A stretch of 64,000 nt of DNA from Acidimicrobiales bacterium (GTDB lineage: Bacteria > Actinomycetota > Acidimicrobiia > Acidimicrobiales > JAKAVM01): assembly GCA_027452005.1 (NCBI GenBank), contig DAIDHF010000004.1:40732-104731 (forward strand), given 5' to 3'. Numbering within the stretch: position 1 is the first letter of the stretch; every line of letters begins with the position of its first letter. The notes below the pieces were generated by a model. The model was given only the letters and a program-made list of their open reading frames with translations. It had not been told where the DNA came from and did no database searches. The position numbers and the translations under genes are program-made. This document shows, piece after piece, positions 1-8,564 of the stretch.

Positions 1-1831
1 GTGGTGGCGGGGGAACACTTGCAACCGGTGGTGGCGGGGGAACACTACTTCCGTTGCCGGCATGTGGAGGTAGATTGGCATTGGAGGGCTCTCCAGCTTG
101 ACTACCAGGCCCACTGCCCTCTACTGAGAACTGGGAGAGAGCAGGGTCTTGAATCCTTGGACCACTCGGCGCTAGGTTGCCTTGGACCAGGACATCTTGG
201 TTGATATCGGACGGACTTGGACCTTCGCCACCGGCAACCACAACCTTGTTACGCCCTGTCTCCTTGGCTTCATATAATGCCGTATCAGCACGTCGAATCA
301 GATCGTCTGGATTTGCGTCGTCTCCTTGTACAGAGGCGCAACCGAACGATGCAGTAATCTCAAGTGTCTGGCCATCTTCAAGAGCGATTGGAGACTCGCA
401 TATGCTTTGTCGCATTCTCTCGGCAGCTAGCTTTGCACCTTCGACCGAAGTCATTGGAAGGACCACCAAGAATTCCTCGCCTCCCCAACGACCTAATAGG
501 TCCCCTGATCTCAATGTTTTCATCATTCGGGCGGTTACCTCACAAAGTACAGTGTCACCAGCATCATGGCCGAAGGTATCATTTACTCTCTTGAAATGAT
601 CAACATCTGCAATAAGTAGAGACATTGACTGGTTGTGGCGTTTGACGGTCGACACGGTTGAACTCAAGTGATCATCAAGGTGGCGTCTGTTGTAAATTCC
701 AGTTAACGGGTCAAGTCGGGAGACGAGGTCGAGTTCCTGGGTCAGTGCCTGGAGTTTGTTTCTTCCCTCCAAGAATCGATAGAACAACTCCGCAGCAAAG
801 ATAACAATTAGTGCGTACACGGCAAATAGAGCCCACTGAACTAAAACGGTGTGGCCACTAATAGTTGCAAATAGCTGAGAGTTAGGAACCGCAATGGCTA
901 GTTTCCAAGGAGTCCCGGCGATACTTTGGGTTACGAAATATGATGGGACACCTTTGTTGGTAGTGTAAAAGCCACTCGATGCATGTCCGATGGCTTTCTT
1001 GAGTCCTCCGTCAATTGCAGACAACAGTTGAAATCCACCTGAAACACCACTGATTGCTGGACTTGAGGCCAGAACAAACTGGTTTGAATCAAGTAGAAAT
1101 ACCTCGTGATGAGAGTACTCAACTGCGTTATTTAGGAACTTAGACAAAGGAGTCTGGCCAATTTGGTAAGAGCCGATCAAAATTCGCTCACCGAATAAAG
1201 TATTAAATGCTGACGAAATCTCTACCACGGGTGTGGGATCTTGAGTCGCGGTTGGATTGGTCAGGTTTGAAACCACCGATTGACCCGGCTTCAAATTTGG
1301 CAAGCCAGTTATAATTTGCTCGCCCAAAAATGCAAAGTTCTGTTGCTGGGTCTCTTGAATTCCGGCCGTCTTGGAATTTAGTTGAGAGATATCTAGGACT
1401 ACGCTGTCTTGGGAAGTCACCAAGACAGCTTCTTGAAATCCAAATACGTCTACAAGTTCTTGGAAAATGTCTTGGTCAACCGGGGTCTGACCCGATACCG
1501 GAAAATACGGTCCATCGAGGTATTTTTCGGCCTCTTGGAGTTGGTGTTGCTCCAGTTGGTCAATATAGGCCGTTACGAACGACCCGGTTACTGGTGCCCT
1601 TGCACGAAAGGTACCCTCTAGCTGATTTCGCTGTGAATCTTGGGACAGCTTCAGGGCAAAGGCAGGGCCGCCAATAACTACAAGTAGTACGATCCCAATA
1701 ATTGAATAGATTTTGGTTTGGCTTGAAGATTTATGGGATCGACGCTGGGAGATGCTGGGCAACTCCTGTCCAAGCACCTCTCCTTCGGGAGTCTGACTCC
1801 CTGCTACCATTTCCTGGGCCGACACATTCAT
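1..1831 (-). CDS. Membrane-bound diguanylate cyclase (GGDEF), C-terminus cut by window edge
   Basis: This ORF is absent from the track because it runs off the left edge; I read it from the reverse strand. It starts at ATG 1831 (MNVSAQEM), with a GGGAGG about 13 nt upstream. A membrane helix at about residues 41-61 is followed by an extracytoplasmic sensor-like region of about 260 residues, a second helix near 324-347 and a GGDEF domain. The active-site signature is GGEEF (about 450-454), preceded by an RSGD inhibitory-site motif at the canonical five-residue distance, so c-di-GMP synthesis with product inhibition is likely. After the domain the protein continues into a low-complexity tail with repeated SVPPPP/PVASVPPPP at the window edge. 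The ligand of the sensor region is unknown. The 610 residues visible are incomplete. Confidence 0.88.
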   Translation of the reverse strand, partial: MNVSAQEMVAGSQTPEGEVLGQELPSISQRRSHKSSSQTKIYSIIGIVLLVVIGGPAFALKLSQDSQRNQLEGTFRARAPVTGSFVTAYIDQLEQHQLQEAEKYLDGPYFPVSGQTPVDQDIFQELVDVFGFQEAVLVTSQDSVVLDISQLNSKTAGIQETQQQNFAFLGEQIITGLPNLKPGQSVVSNLTNPTATQDPTPVVEISSAFNTLFGERILIGSYQIGQTPLSKFLNNAVEYSHHEVFLLDSNQFVLASSPAISGVSGGFQLLSAIDGGLKKAIGHASSGFYTTNKGVPSYFVTQSIAGTPWKLAIAVPNSQLFATISGHTVLVQWALFAVYALIVIFAAELFYRFLEGRNKLQALTQELDLVSRLDPLTGIYNRRHLDDHLSSTVSTVKRHNQSMSLLIADVDHFKRVNDTFGHDAGDTVLCEVTARMMKTLRSGDLLGRWGGEEFLVVLPMTSVEGAKLAAERMRQSICESPIALEDGQTLEITASFGCASVQGDDANPDDLIRRADTALYEAKETGRNKVVVAGGEGPSPSDINQDVLVQGNLAPSGPRIQDPALSQFSVEGSGPGSQAGEPSNANLPPHAGNGSSVPPPPPVASVPPPP

Positions 1832-2042
1832 TGGTCTCTTACAACCTCCCAGGTAATTTTTGCACGCGTGGCCCTCTTGGGCGTGTATATCACTCTAAAT
1901 AGTGTCGTCAGGTTTGATTGGAATCTTTACCCAACCCACTTGAGGCTATCCGACCAGGGCTTTTCTAAGACTCTTACTCGATCTATCCAAAGTAGCCTCT
2001 ATCAGGAAAACGAGTTTTTCCAATAATTTATGTCAAAAAGGG

Positions 2043-3755
2043 CTACTGATTCATCCAAATCGAAGTTGGGAAAAACTGCCCCGCATTAAATCCATAGGCC
2101 GGTGTTCCATCCGGACAGGTCAAACCTCGAAAGTTCATGGTGTGATCGTCTGCAGCACACATCCAAAGTGTCTGCCATCCAAAGAGGAATGGAAGGTTTT
2201 CAACGAGCCGTTTGTTCACGTTCTGATAGGCCGTGATTCTCTGCTGGGGATCTGGATTGGTTCTACCCTCTTGAAGATATATCTCAAGAGCTGGGTCGTC
2301 GTAGCGGGCCAGATTTAGCGCAATCGCCCCTGGGGGACCCATAGTTGTGGTGCTCAAGAACGGATAGTTCTGGTCCGGGTCAGCAGCACTAAAGAACTGG
2401 AACAGACCGACCTGGTATTTGCCCTCAACAAGATTCAAGGTGTATGTGTCTTGAAGCATAGTTGTTGTTGTAATCTCAATCCCGGCGGCCTGCCACATGG
2501 TTTGGAAGGCATTCATAAGTTCGACGTATCGAGTCTGAGATGGCCCAGAAAGATTGATTGTGAGGGGCCCGGGGTGTTGAGCTTTATATTGGGCTACGTA
2601 CTGCTTTGCCTTGTTGAGGTCAAATGTGGGGTACTGGTCGGCTATGGCCTGGGAATACCACGGATAACCGGGAGGAAATAGCCCGGGTGACAGCTCGGGA
2701 ATGTCATCGAAAAACGTAGCCCGGATCTTTTCCCGATCAGAGGCATATGCCAAGGCTTGACGAACCAACAGGTTTGCTGTGGGTCCACTCTGACAGTTCA
2801 TTATCAGGTTATCAATAGACGGCTCACCGACAACCCCATGGGCATCGTTGTATAACTGAAACGACGAATCGCCGTAAAGATCGACATAGTTCTGTGGGTC
2901 CTGAGAGTGCATCAGGTTGATACCGCCTGACCGGAGCGTGGCTTCGCGACTCTGGTCATCAATGATCGGCCTAAACTCAATCGCATCAAGATAGGGGAGT
3001 CCTGGGCGCCAGTAGTGTGGATTCTTGGTAGCATTGAAGCTGATGTTCTGTGTCCACTCGGAAAAGACGAAGGGGCCTGTGCCAACTGGATTGGAGTTGG
3101 CGGCGTCCTGAACACTCCCGTCGGGATTGATGTACTTGGGAGTAATCATGTATCCACCCTGGCTCGTTAGTTCTGCCGGGAATGCAACCCAGGGCTGGCT
3201 CATTTGGATAGAAACTGTAAGATTATCAACTTTTGACACGTTCACGATTGGCTTGAGAGCAATACCGGTCAGAATAGACACTTGCAGGGCGTGAAGGTTT
3301 GCAATAACCGCGTCAGCATCACAGGGAGTGCCGTCGTGAAAATACACGTTAGGACGCATCTGGATTGTCCAGTTATCATAAGAAGAATTTGGTGTTATAG
3401 CCTGTGCAAGATATGGCTTGACGGTTCCATCTTGGGCAAGGATCGCTAAGGGATCCAACACGGTGTTGGCGTAAGAAAAACCAGTGGCGTCAAATCTTGA
3501 GGTCGGTGATGCTGGACTGAGACCACTCACCTCCGAGTAGGTCCCGATTACCACTTTCCCGCCTGGCCGAGGTGTGAGTTTAGAGATCCCTATGTCCGGG
3601 TTTACGGGAGTTGCGTAGTTCGTGGTACTTGACCCGCCATTCGATGATCCACACGCGGCCAAAAGCCCTGAAGCGCTTCCCCCGAATGCCGCAAATCCTG
3701 CTGCGCCTTTTAGACCCCCAGATAAAAATGAACGACGGTCAATACTCTTGGCCAC
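2043..3755 (-). CDS. ABC transporter substrate-binding lipoprotein, family 5 (peptide/nickel type), Tat-exported
   Basis: Extracytoplasmic solute receptor of the SBP family 5 (DppA/OppA/NikA-like). I start it at GTG 3755 (VAKSIDRRSF) rather than the upstream ATG of the ORF track, because AAGGAG lies 6 nt before that GTG. The N-terminus carries a twin-arginine motif (RRSFLSGG) and a lipobox ending in Cys35 (LLAAC), so export as a folded, lipid-anchored protein is expected. The body has family features such as the YANTVLDPLA-like start and the DGTPCDADAVIANL region. Length of 570 aa is slightly long but normal. No permease or ATPase gene is adjacent, so it is an orphan receptor here and its substrate cannot be told. 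It diverges from the acyl-CoA dehydrogenase at 4113 across a region with two similar palindromes. Confidence 0.88.
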   Translation of the reverse strand: MAKSIDRRSFLSGGLKGAAGFAAFGGSASGLLAACGSSNGGSSTTNYATPVNPDIGISKLTPRPGGKVVIGTYSEVSGLSPASPTSRFDATGFSYANTVLDPLAILAQDGTVKPYLAQAITPNSSYDNWTIQMRPNVYFHDGTPCDADAVIANLHALQVSILTGIALKPIVNVSKVDNLTVSIQMSQPWVAFPAELTSQGGYMITPKYINPDGSVQDAANSNPVGTGPFVFSEWTQNISFNATKNPHYWRPGLPYLDAIEFRPIIDDQSREATLRSGGINLMHSQDPQNYVDLYGDSSFQLYNDAHGVVGEPSIDNLIMNCQSGPTANLLVRQALAYASDREKIRATFFDDIPELSPGLFPPGYPWYSQAIADQYPTFDLNKAKQYVAQYKAQHPGPLTINLSGPSQTRYVELMNAFQTMWQAAGIEITTTTMLQDTYTLNLVEGKYQVGLFQFFSAADPDQNYPFLSTTTMGPPGAIALNLARYDDPALEIYLQEGRTNPDPQQRITAYQNVNKRLVENLPFLFGWQTLWMCAADDHTMNFRGLTCPDGTPAYGFNAGQFFPTSIWMNQ

Positions 3756-3862
3756 AAACAACTCCTTAGCTTCCCTCATTTGAACTATTGCCCGATAACA
3801 CCTTGAACAAGCGTGTGTTGCCGTGGCAGTAGTTTCCTGCAACTTCCAACTAATACCCCAGG

Positions 3863-3876
3863 TTACTCGTTGGTAA
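3863..3876. promoter_or_regulatory. Candidate operator palindrome, copy 1
   Basis: TTACTCGTTGGTAA is an imperfect inverted repeat (TTAC-N6-GTAA), about 110 bp upstream of the GTG of the solute-binding protein. A related site sits at 4053 and both are followed by the same extension, TAC. The form resembles TetR-family operators, but no regulator gene is adjacent, so the binding protein is unknown. Confidence 0.35.
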
Positions 3877-4052
3877 TACGCCATAATACTAGGGCCTAGA
3901 GTGGTCGTGCATTCGCATTCTGCACAAATGCCATCAAAAGAACACACGTTCGGTATTTGTGGACTTTAGTCAAGTAGGCTGACTTTGACAGATAGTAGGG
4001 AAGTTCTAGAGCCTTACGTCACGATTTGTCGAATTCAAAAATGAAACTAAAG

Positions 4053-4066
4053 TAACTCATTAGTAA
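4053..4066. promoter_or_regulatory. Candidate operator palindrome, copy 2
   Basis: TAACTCATTAGTAA, followed by TAC, matches the site at 3863 at 10 of 14 positions and is itself an imperfect palindrome. It lies about 47 bp before the start of the AidB-like acyl-CoA dehydrogenase, a position suited to repression of that promoter. Confidence 0.35.
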
Positions 4067-4112
4067 TACCCGACAGGCTGAGAAGTTCAGTGAGAGAGGT
4101 GGAGAGATACCA

Positions 4113-5975
4113 ATGGCAACGAGCAACTTGAACGGTTCAAATAAGTCCACAGGAGCGAACAGAAAGGCTGAAATCTCGCCGAGTTCTCAAGTCGGACTTG
4201 ACTATTCGAGTCTCGACGGGGCCATAGGTCTGAACTGGTTCCAGTTGGACCCAGATTTAGAGTCAATTGTCACTCGTAACCTACCTCCAGAAGACCACGC
4301 TTGGGCGAGATCTAAGCTCGACTCACTTGGGAGTCTCATCGGCGGGCGAATCGCCCGTAATGCAGACATCATTGACCAAAACCCCCCGAAACTGGTCCCA
4401 TATGACAACTGGGCGCAGATTGCAAATAGGATAGATCACCACCCGGCCGCAATTGATTCTAAGACCGCACTCTGGGAGGTCGGATACGTATCGGGATTTG
4501 CTCGAGATGAAAAGGATCGGGGAAGGCCGGTACCGGGGGTGGTCCTAGCGGCTGCAAACTATCTACTCTCCCAGGCCGACACGGGAATGGTCTGCTCGTT
4601 AGGTATGACTAGCGGTGTGGCTGGATTGGTCGAGGCCTATGCGCCTTTAGACATACGAGGTGAGTTACTCGAAGGGCTCAAGGCCGACAGTTTTGATAGA
4701 GGGACTGACGGATCAATGTTTTTGACCGAACGAGATGGAGGATCTGATCTGGGGAGCACTGTCAAATGTACGGCCCGCGACATTGGCGACGGCCGAGTGC
4801 TGATAAACGGTGAGAAATGGTTCTGTTCTAATATTGACGGGGCTGCAATTGCCCTACTGGCAAGACCCGAGGGCGCACCCATGGGCTCAGCTTCTATCGG
4901 GCTGTATCTGGTTCCCAAGACTAAAGATGATGGAACGCCTAACTCCTATACCATGAGGAGACTAAAAGACAAGCTCGGTACGCGCTCCGTGCCAACTGGC
5001 GAGGTCGTGTTCGAGGATGCAATTGGGTACGCCTTGCGTCCGACCGAGATCAGACCGGGTTTGGCTGATGCCCCAGGTGATCCCACATCAGATGCCGGTG
5101 GACTCAACCGAATGATGGAAATGGTCAACGGGTCAAGATTTGGGGTAGCCCTGATGGGACTGGGAATTGCACGACGGTCCTTTTTGGAGGCCGCAATCTG
5201 GGCTTACCACCGAAGAGCCAAGGGGAAGCTCTTGATTGACCTACCCTTAGTGAAAGAGCAGTTAGTTGACTGTCTGGTGCGTCTAGAAGGCGCTCTGGCC
5301 TTTAGCTTTGAGTGCGCCCTGGCAAACAGATACGACTTTGGTGGACTGTTTCGGAGAATATGCGTACCGGCCGCCAAAGTTAGTCTGTGTCGGTTGGGGC
5401 TTGACAATGCCATTTATGCAGTGGAGCTCTTTGGCGGCAACGGGTACTGCGAAAACTTTGGAATGACTCGGTTACTACGTGATGCGCAGTGCCACACGAT
5501 CTGGGAGGGAAGTGAAAACATATGTCGACTAGACGTATTGAGAGCGATCAGAAGACACGATAGCCATGAGGCCATTTTTGAAAGAGTTGGTCAAACTAAG
5601 AATCTAGTAAAGTCGGCCGCGCTGGCCTCACCTGCGTTAGCTGAGTTGTCGTCGTATATATCTGCCCGAGAAGAGAACCTTAGGAGCCTCGTAAAACAGG
5701 CCTTTGATGCCCCCCCTGAAATATCCGAGGTGCTCTCGGCAAGAATAACTGACTCCATTACTCATTTGGTTGGGGTCTCCTTGTTGACCGAGCAGGCGAT
5801 TGAGACAGATAGCGCTCGGAAGATGCTTGTTGCACTGAGATATATAAGGAGCATTGACCCAGGATTTAGCAACCGATCTAGTATGGACCTCGATCAGATT
5901 GCACAAGTAGGGGCAAGGGAGATAGTTGAATATCAACCGGTCTCGGCAGACCTACTTGCTCGGGCAGTTGCTTGA
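4113..5975 (+). CDS. Acyl-CoA dehydrogenase, AidB-like subfamily
   Basis: FAD-dependent acyl-CoA dehydrogenase of 620 aa, longer than ordinary members (about 380-400). The N-terminal extension (DPDLESIVTRNLPPEDHAWARSKL), the TERDGGSDLGST FAD/substrate loop, the KWFCSNIDGAAIALLARPEG stretch and the C-terminal GGNGYCENFGMTRLLRDAQCHTIWEGSENI segment are the arrangement of the AidB/ACAD11-like branch. The Glu in IWEGSEN corresponds to the catalytic-base region. Start ATG 4113 is preceded by AGGTGGAG. AidB in E. coli belongs to the adaptive response to alkylation, but most AidB-like proteins in actinobacteria have no proven role, so a lipid-catabolic function is equally possible. It is divergent from the solute-binding protein and shares a promoter region with paired palindromes. 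Confidence 0.88.
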   Translation: MATSNLNGSNKSTGANRKAEISPSSQVGLDYSSLDGAIGLNWFQLDPDLESIVTRNLPPEDHAWARSKLDSLGSLIGGRIARNADIIDQNPPKLVPYDNWAQIANRIDHHPAAIDSKTALWEVGYVSGFARDEKDRGRPVPGVVLAAANYLLSQADTGMVCSLGMTSGVAGLVEAYAPLDIRGELLEGLKADSFDRGTDGSMFLTERDGGSDLGSTVKCTARDIGDGRVLINGEKWFCSNIDGAAIALLARPEGAPMGSASIGLYLVPKTKDDGTPNSYTMRRLKDKLGTRSVPTGEVVFEDAIGYALRPTEIRPGLADAPGDPTSDAGGLNRMMEMVNGSRFGVALMGLGIARRSFLEAAIWAYHRRAKGKLLIDLPLVKEQLVDCLVRLEGALAFSFECALANRYDFGGLFRRICVPAAKVSLCRLGLDNAIYAVELFGGNGYCENFGMTRLLRDAQCHTIWEGSENICRLDVLRAIRRHDSHEAIFERVGQTKNLVKSAALASPALAELSSYISAREENLRSLVKQAFDAPPEISEVLSARITDSITHLVGVSLLTEQAIETDSARKMLVALRYIRSIDPGFSNRSSMDLDQIAQVGAREIVEYQPVSADLLARAVA

Positions 5976-5996
5976 ACCGTTGGCTGTTGTTGCCAA

Positions 5997-6806
5997 CTAG
6001 TCTACAGTTACCTCGTGTTGGGCTAATTCTTCTGGTCGTTCTTTCCTTGCAATGTTTTGCTTGTAGAGCAGTACCCCCATTACGAAAAACCCAACCAGAG
6101 ACATAACAATTCCAGTTACCTCAACCGCGTCAAATGGAGGATTGACGTCCAGCCACAAGAACTCGTCGAAAAATCGAGCTGCCCCCCAAAAGGCAAACAG
6201 ACCAAAGAAGACCAAAAGGTTTGGGCCTCCATTTTTCGTAACATACTTTTCAATCTGCAATAGAATGATAAATACAGCGAATGATTCAATTGATTGAAAT
6301 ATTGGGGCTGGGATCCGTTTCCCAACCTCCCCGGCGTAGTACATGCCGTACCAGGAACTAGTTACCCGTCCACCTCCAGCGATCATCAGCTGAGGACCCA
6401 AGAGTCTTCCCAGAGCCCAGGCCGCCATTAGAACCGGGGCGACAAGATCGAGGAGCTTAGACAGGGAGACCTCCGACTGAGATGACTTGGCCTTCCAGGT
6501 CCCAACCAGGCCCCCCAAGGCGAGTCCACCAAATGATGACAGTCCCCCGTGCCAGATCGCCACGATATCCCCCAGGTTGTGACTATAGAAGCTCCAGTTG
6601 GCCGCCACGTGGACGATTCTGGCCCCCAAGATAGAGGACACGATTACCCAGATAAAGGTACTCCCGAGCCAGGTGTCGGAGTATCCGTTATCCCGGAGCC
6701 GCTTGGCAAGGTACCGGTAGGCAACCCAGAAGGTAACTGCCAGGCCAATCCCGTATGTGTGAATCTGAAGGGGGCCTATGTGAAAAACGACTGGAATTGG
6801 CTTCAT
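5997..6806 (-). CDS. lgt: Prolipoprotein diacylglyceryl transferase family protein (divergent signature)
   Basis: Polytopic membrane protein of 269 aa matching Lgt along its length: the start KPIPVVFHIGPLQIHTYGI, the HVAANWSFY region, the WHGGLSSFGGLALGGL loop and a C-terminal GLFAFWGAARFFDEFLW. Lgt moves diacylglycerol from phosphatidylglycerol to the lipobox cysteine of exported prolipoproteins. The usual signature GRxGNFxNxExxG is replaced here by GRLLGPQLMIAGGG (residues 133-146), so the conserved Asn and Glu are missing while Arg134 is kept. It may be a diverged functional Lgt or a paralogue with another role. Lipoproteins encoded in this window (2043, 32837) show that lipidation is needed in this organism. 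Start ATG 6806. Confidence 0.75.
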   Translation of the reverse strand: MKPIPVVFHIGPLQIHTYGIGLAVTFWVAYRYLAKRLRDNGYSDTWLGSTFIWVIVSSILGARIVHVAANWSFYSHNLGDIVAIWHGGLSSFGGLALGGLVGTWKAKSSQSEVSLSKLLDLVAPVLMAAWALGRLLGPQLMIAGGGRVTSSWYGMYYAGEVGKRIPAPIFQSIESFAVFIILLQIEKYVTKNGGPNLLVFFGLFAFWGAARFFDEFLWLDVNPPFDAVEVTGIVMSLVGFFVMGVLLYKQNIARKERPEELAQHEVTVD

Positions 6807-6871
6807 CTCAGCTATAGATACTATCGCAACTTGGACGTGAGTTTTCTTAGCCCAAGTAGTAGATTGCAGGC

Positions 6872-7552
6872 ATGGGTGAAATCATTCAATTTCCGTCAAA
6901 CGGGACAGATGGACAGGGTTATCTTGCCACTCCACCATCTGGATCGGGTCCAGGGGTGGTAGTTATTCAAGAGTGGTGGGGTCTGGTCGACCACATCAAA
7001 GACGTTTGCGACAGGTTTGCTTTAGAGGGGTTTACGGCTCTAGCCCCTGACCTGTACCGGGGCGAGGTCTCACGTGAACCCGACGAGGCTGGCAAGCTAA
7101 TGATGGCCATGGCACTAGATCGGGCCGCAAAGGACATGAGCGGGGCCATAGACGAGTTGGTCCGGCGGGGTTCAAAAAACGGGGTCGGGGTAGTTGGGTT
7201 TTGCATGGGGGGTGGGCTTGCACTGGCCCTGGCTTGCCAAAGACCCGACAAGGTTCTGGCTGTGGCTCCATTCTACGGGGCAGTACCCTGGCCAAACTAC
7301 CAGCCCGATTACTCAAAGATTACAGCCAAGGTACGCGGACACTACGCCGAGCTTGACGACTGGATGACCCCAGAAAAGGCGCGAGAGCTAGAGAAAACCC
7401 TGACCGATCTTGGAAAAGATGCCCGGATTACAATCTACCCCGGTACCCAGCATGCATTTTTCAATGACACCAGACCCGAGGTCTTCAATCCCCAGGCATC
7501 ACAGTCGGCCTGGAAGGACACGGTGGATCTATTTAGGACAACCCTTAGTTGA
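6872..7552 (+). CDS. Dienelactone hydrolase family protein
   Basis: Cytoplasmic alpha/beta hydrolase of 226 aa. The nucleophile is Cys111 in GFCMGG, typical of dienelactone hydrolases, the acid is Asp162 or Asp163 in HYAELDDWM and the base is His204 in GTQHAFFND. The N-terminal WWGLVDHIKDVCDRFA segment and the YRGE loop are also family features. These enzymes hydrolyse dienelactones in chlorocatechol degradation, but many genomic members have other carboxyl-ester substrates; no aromatic-degradation genes are adjacent. It diverges from the Lgt-like gene, with starts only 65 bp apart, and runs with the CitE-like gene downstream. Confidence 0.87.
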   Translation: MGEIIQFPSNGTDGQGYLATPPSGSGPGVVVIQEWWGLVDHIKDVCDRFALEGFTALAPDLYRGEVSREPDEAGKLMMAMALDRAAKDMSGAIDELVRRGSKNGVGVVGFCMGGGLALALACQRPDKVLAVAPFYGAVPWPNYQPDYSKITAKVRGHYAELDDWMTPEKARELEKTLTDLGKDARITIYPGTQHAFFNDTRPEVFNPQASQSAWKDTVDLFRTTLS

Positions 7553-7628
7553 ACCGTCAATCCAGAGGCTCGAAATGGGCAAGATCTCTAGTTGAACACT
7601 TTAGCTAATTGTAACTAGCATTTGACCC

Positions 7629-8564
7629 ATGTCTGAACGAACCCGAGACCTACCAAGAAGATCGTGCCTGTCTGTTCCCGGCTCTAGTGAGAGATTTCTA
7701 GAAAAAGGGCCAACAATTGCGGCGGACATGACCTTCTTAGACCTAGAGGACTCAGTGGCCCCCCTCGAGAAGGAGGCCGCCAGGGCCAAGGTGGCTGAAG
7801 CGATCAAGAACCTTGACTGGGGGGATCGAATTATCTGTGTCCGGGTAAACGCCTGGGATACCAAGTGGACCTACGGGGACGTAATTGAAGTGGTTTCCAA
7901 GTCTGGTGAACGTCTAGAAGAGATAATGTTGCCAAAGGTGCAGAGCGCGGCCGAGATTGTCGCCCTTGACCTGTTACTTACCCAAGTAGAACTCAACTGC
8001 GGACTGCCTGTTGGTCACATCGGGATTGAGGCCCAGATTGAGACTACCCGGGGACTCATCAACGTCGAAGAGATCTGTGCAGCATCAAGGCGACTTGAGA
8101 CAATAATATTTGGCCCGGCGGACTTTGCAGCCTCCATGGAGATGCCCGTTTTAACCGGAGGGGTCCAAATACCCGAGTACCCTGGAGATCACTTTCACTA
8201 CGTGTTCTCAAAGATCCTCATGGCCGGGCGAGCTAACGGTCTCCAGGTTATTGACGGGCCCTTTCTCAAGATTAGAGAGATCGACTCATTTCGCGATTAC
8301 TGCAATCGCACCAAGACCCTCGGATACGATGGAAAGTGGGCCTTGCATCCAGACCAGGTAACCGTTCTCAACGAGATATTTTCACCCACCCAAGAGCAGT
8401 TTGATCGGGCCATTGCAATACTCGATGCCTATAAGGTGGCCACTGAGCAAGATCGCAAGGGAGCTGTAATGTTCGGTGACGAGATGATCGACGAGGCCTC
8501 GCGAAAGATGGCAAACAAGTTCGTTGCCCGAGGGATCCGGGCAGGACTCAAGCCATCAAGCTAG
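7629..8564 (+). CDS. HpcH/HpaI aldolase/citrate lyase beta-like (CitE/malyl-CoA lyase type)
   Basis: TIM-barrel lyase of 311 aa of the CitE-like family. Visible motifs are RSCLSVPGSSERFLEKGP at the N-terminus, FLDLEDSVAPLEKEAAR (metal and acyl-CoA-binding region), RVNAWDTKW, IEAQIETTRGLINVEEI (metal-ligand Glu), IFGPADFAASM and GYDGKWALHPDQ. Relatives cleave malyl-CoA, methylmalyl-CoA or citramalyl-CoA, or hydrolyse malyl-CoA. A MaoC hydratase at 13975 would be a natural partner, since mesaconyl-CoA hydratase and beta-methylmalyl-CoA lyase work in sequence, but they are 5 kb apart. The exact substrate cannot be told. The end overlaps the convergent acyl-CoA dehydrogenase by 9 bp. Confidence 0.85.
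   Translation: MSERTRDLPRRSCLSVPGSSERFLEKGPTIAADMTFLDLEDSVAPLEKEAARAKVAEAIKNLDWGDRIICVRVNAWDTKWTYGDVIEVVSKSGERLEEIMLPKVQSAAEIVALDLLLTQVELNCGLPVGHIGIEAQIETTRGLINVEEICAASRRLETIIFGPADFAASMEMPVLTGGVQIPEYPGDHFHYVFSKILMAGRANGLQVIDGPFLKIREIDSFRDYCNRTKTLGYDGKWALHPDQVTVLNEIFSPTQEQFDRAIAILDAYKVATEQDRKGAVMFGDEMIDEASRKMANKFVARGIRAGLKPSS

Noticed and set aside
6549-6962. 137-aa plus-strand ORF over the lgt and dienelactone hydrolase starts
   Set aside because: Antisense to lgt and out of frame with the hydrolase; composition is that of a shadow.
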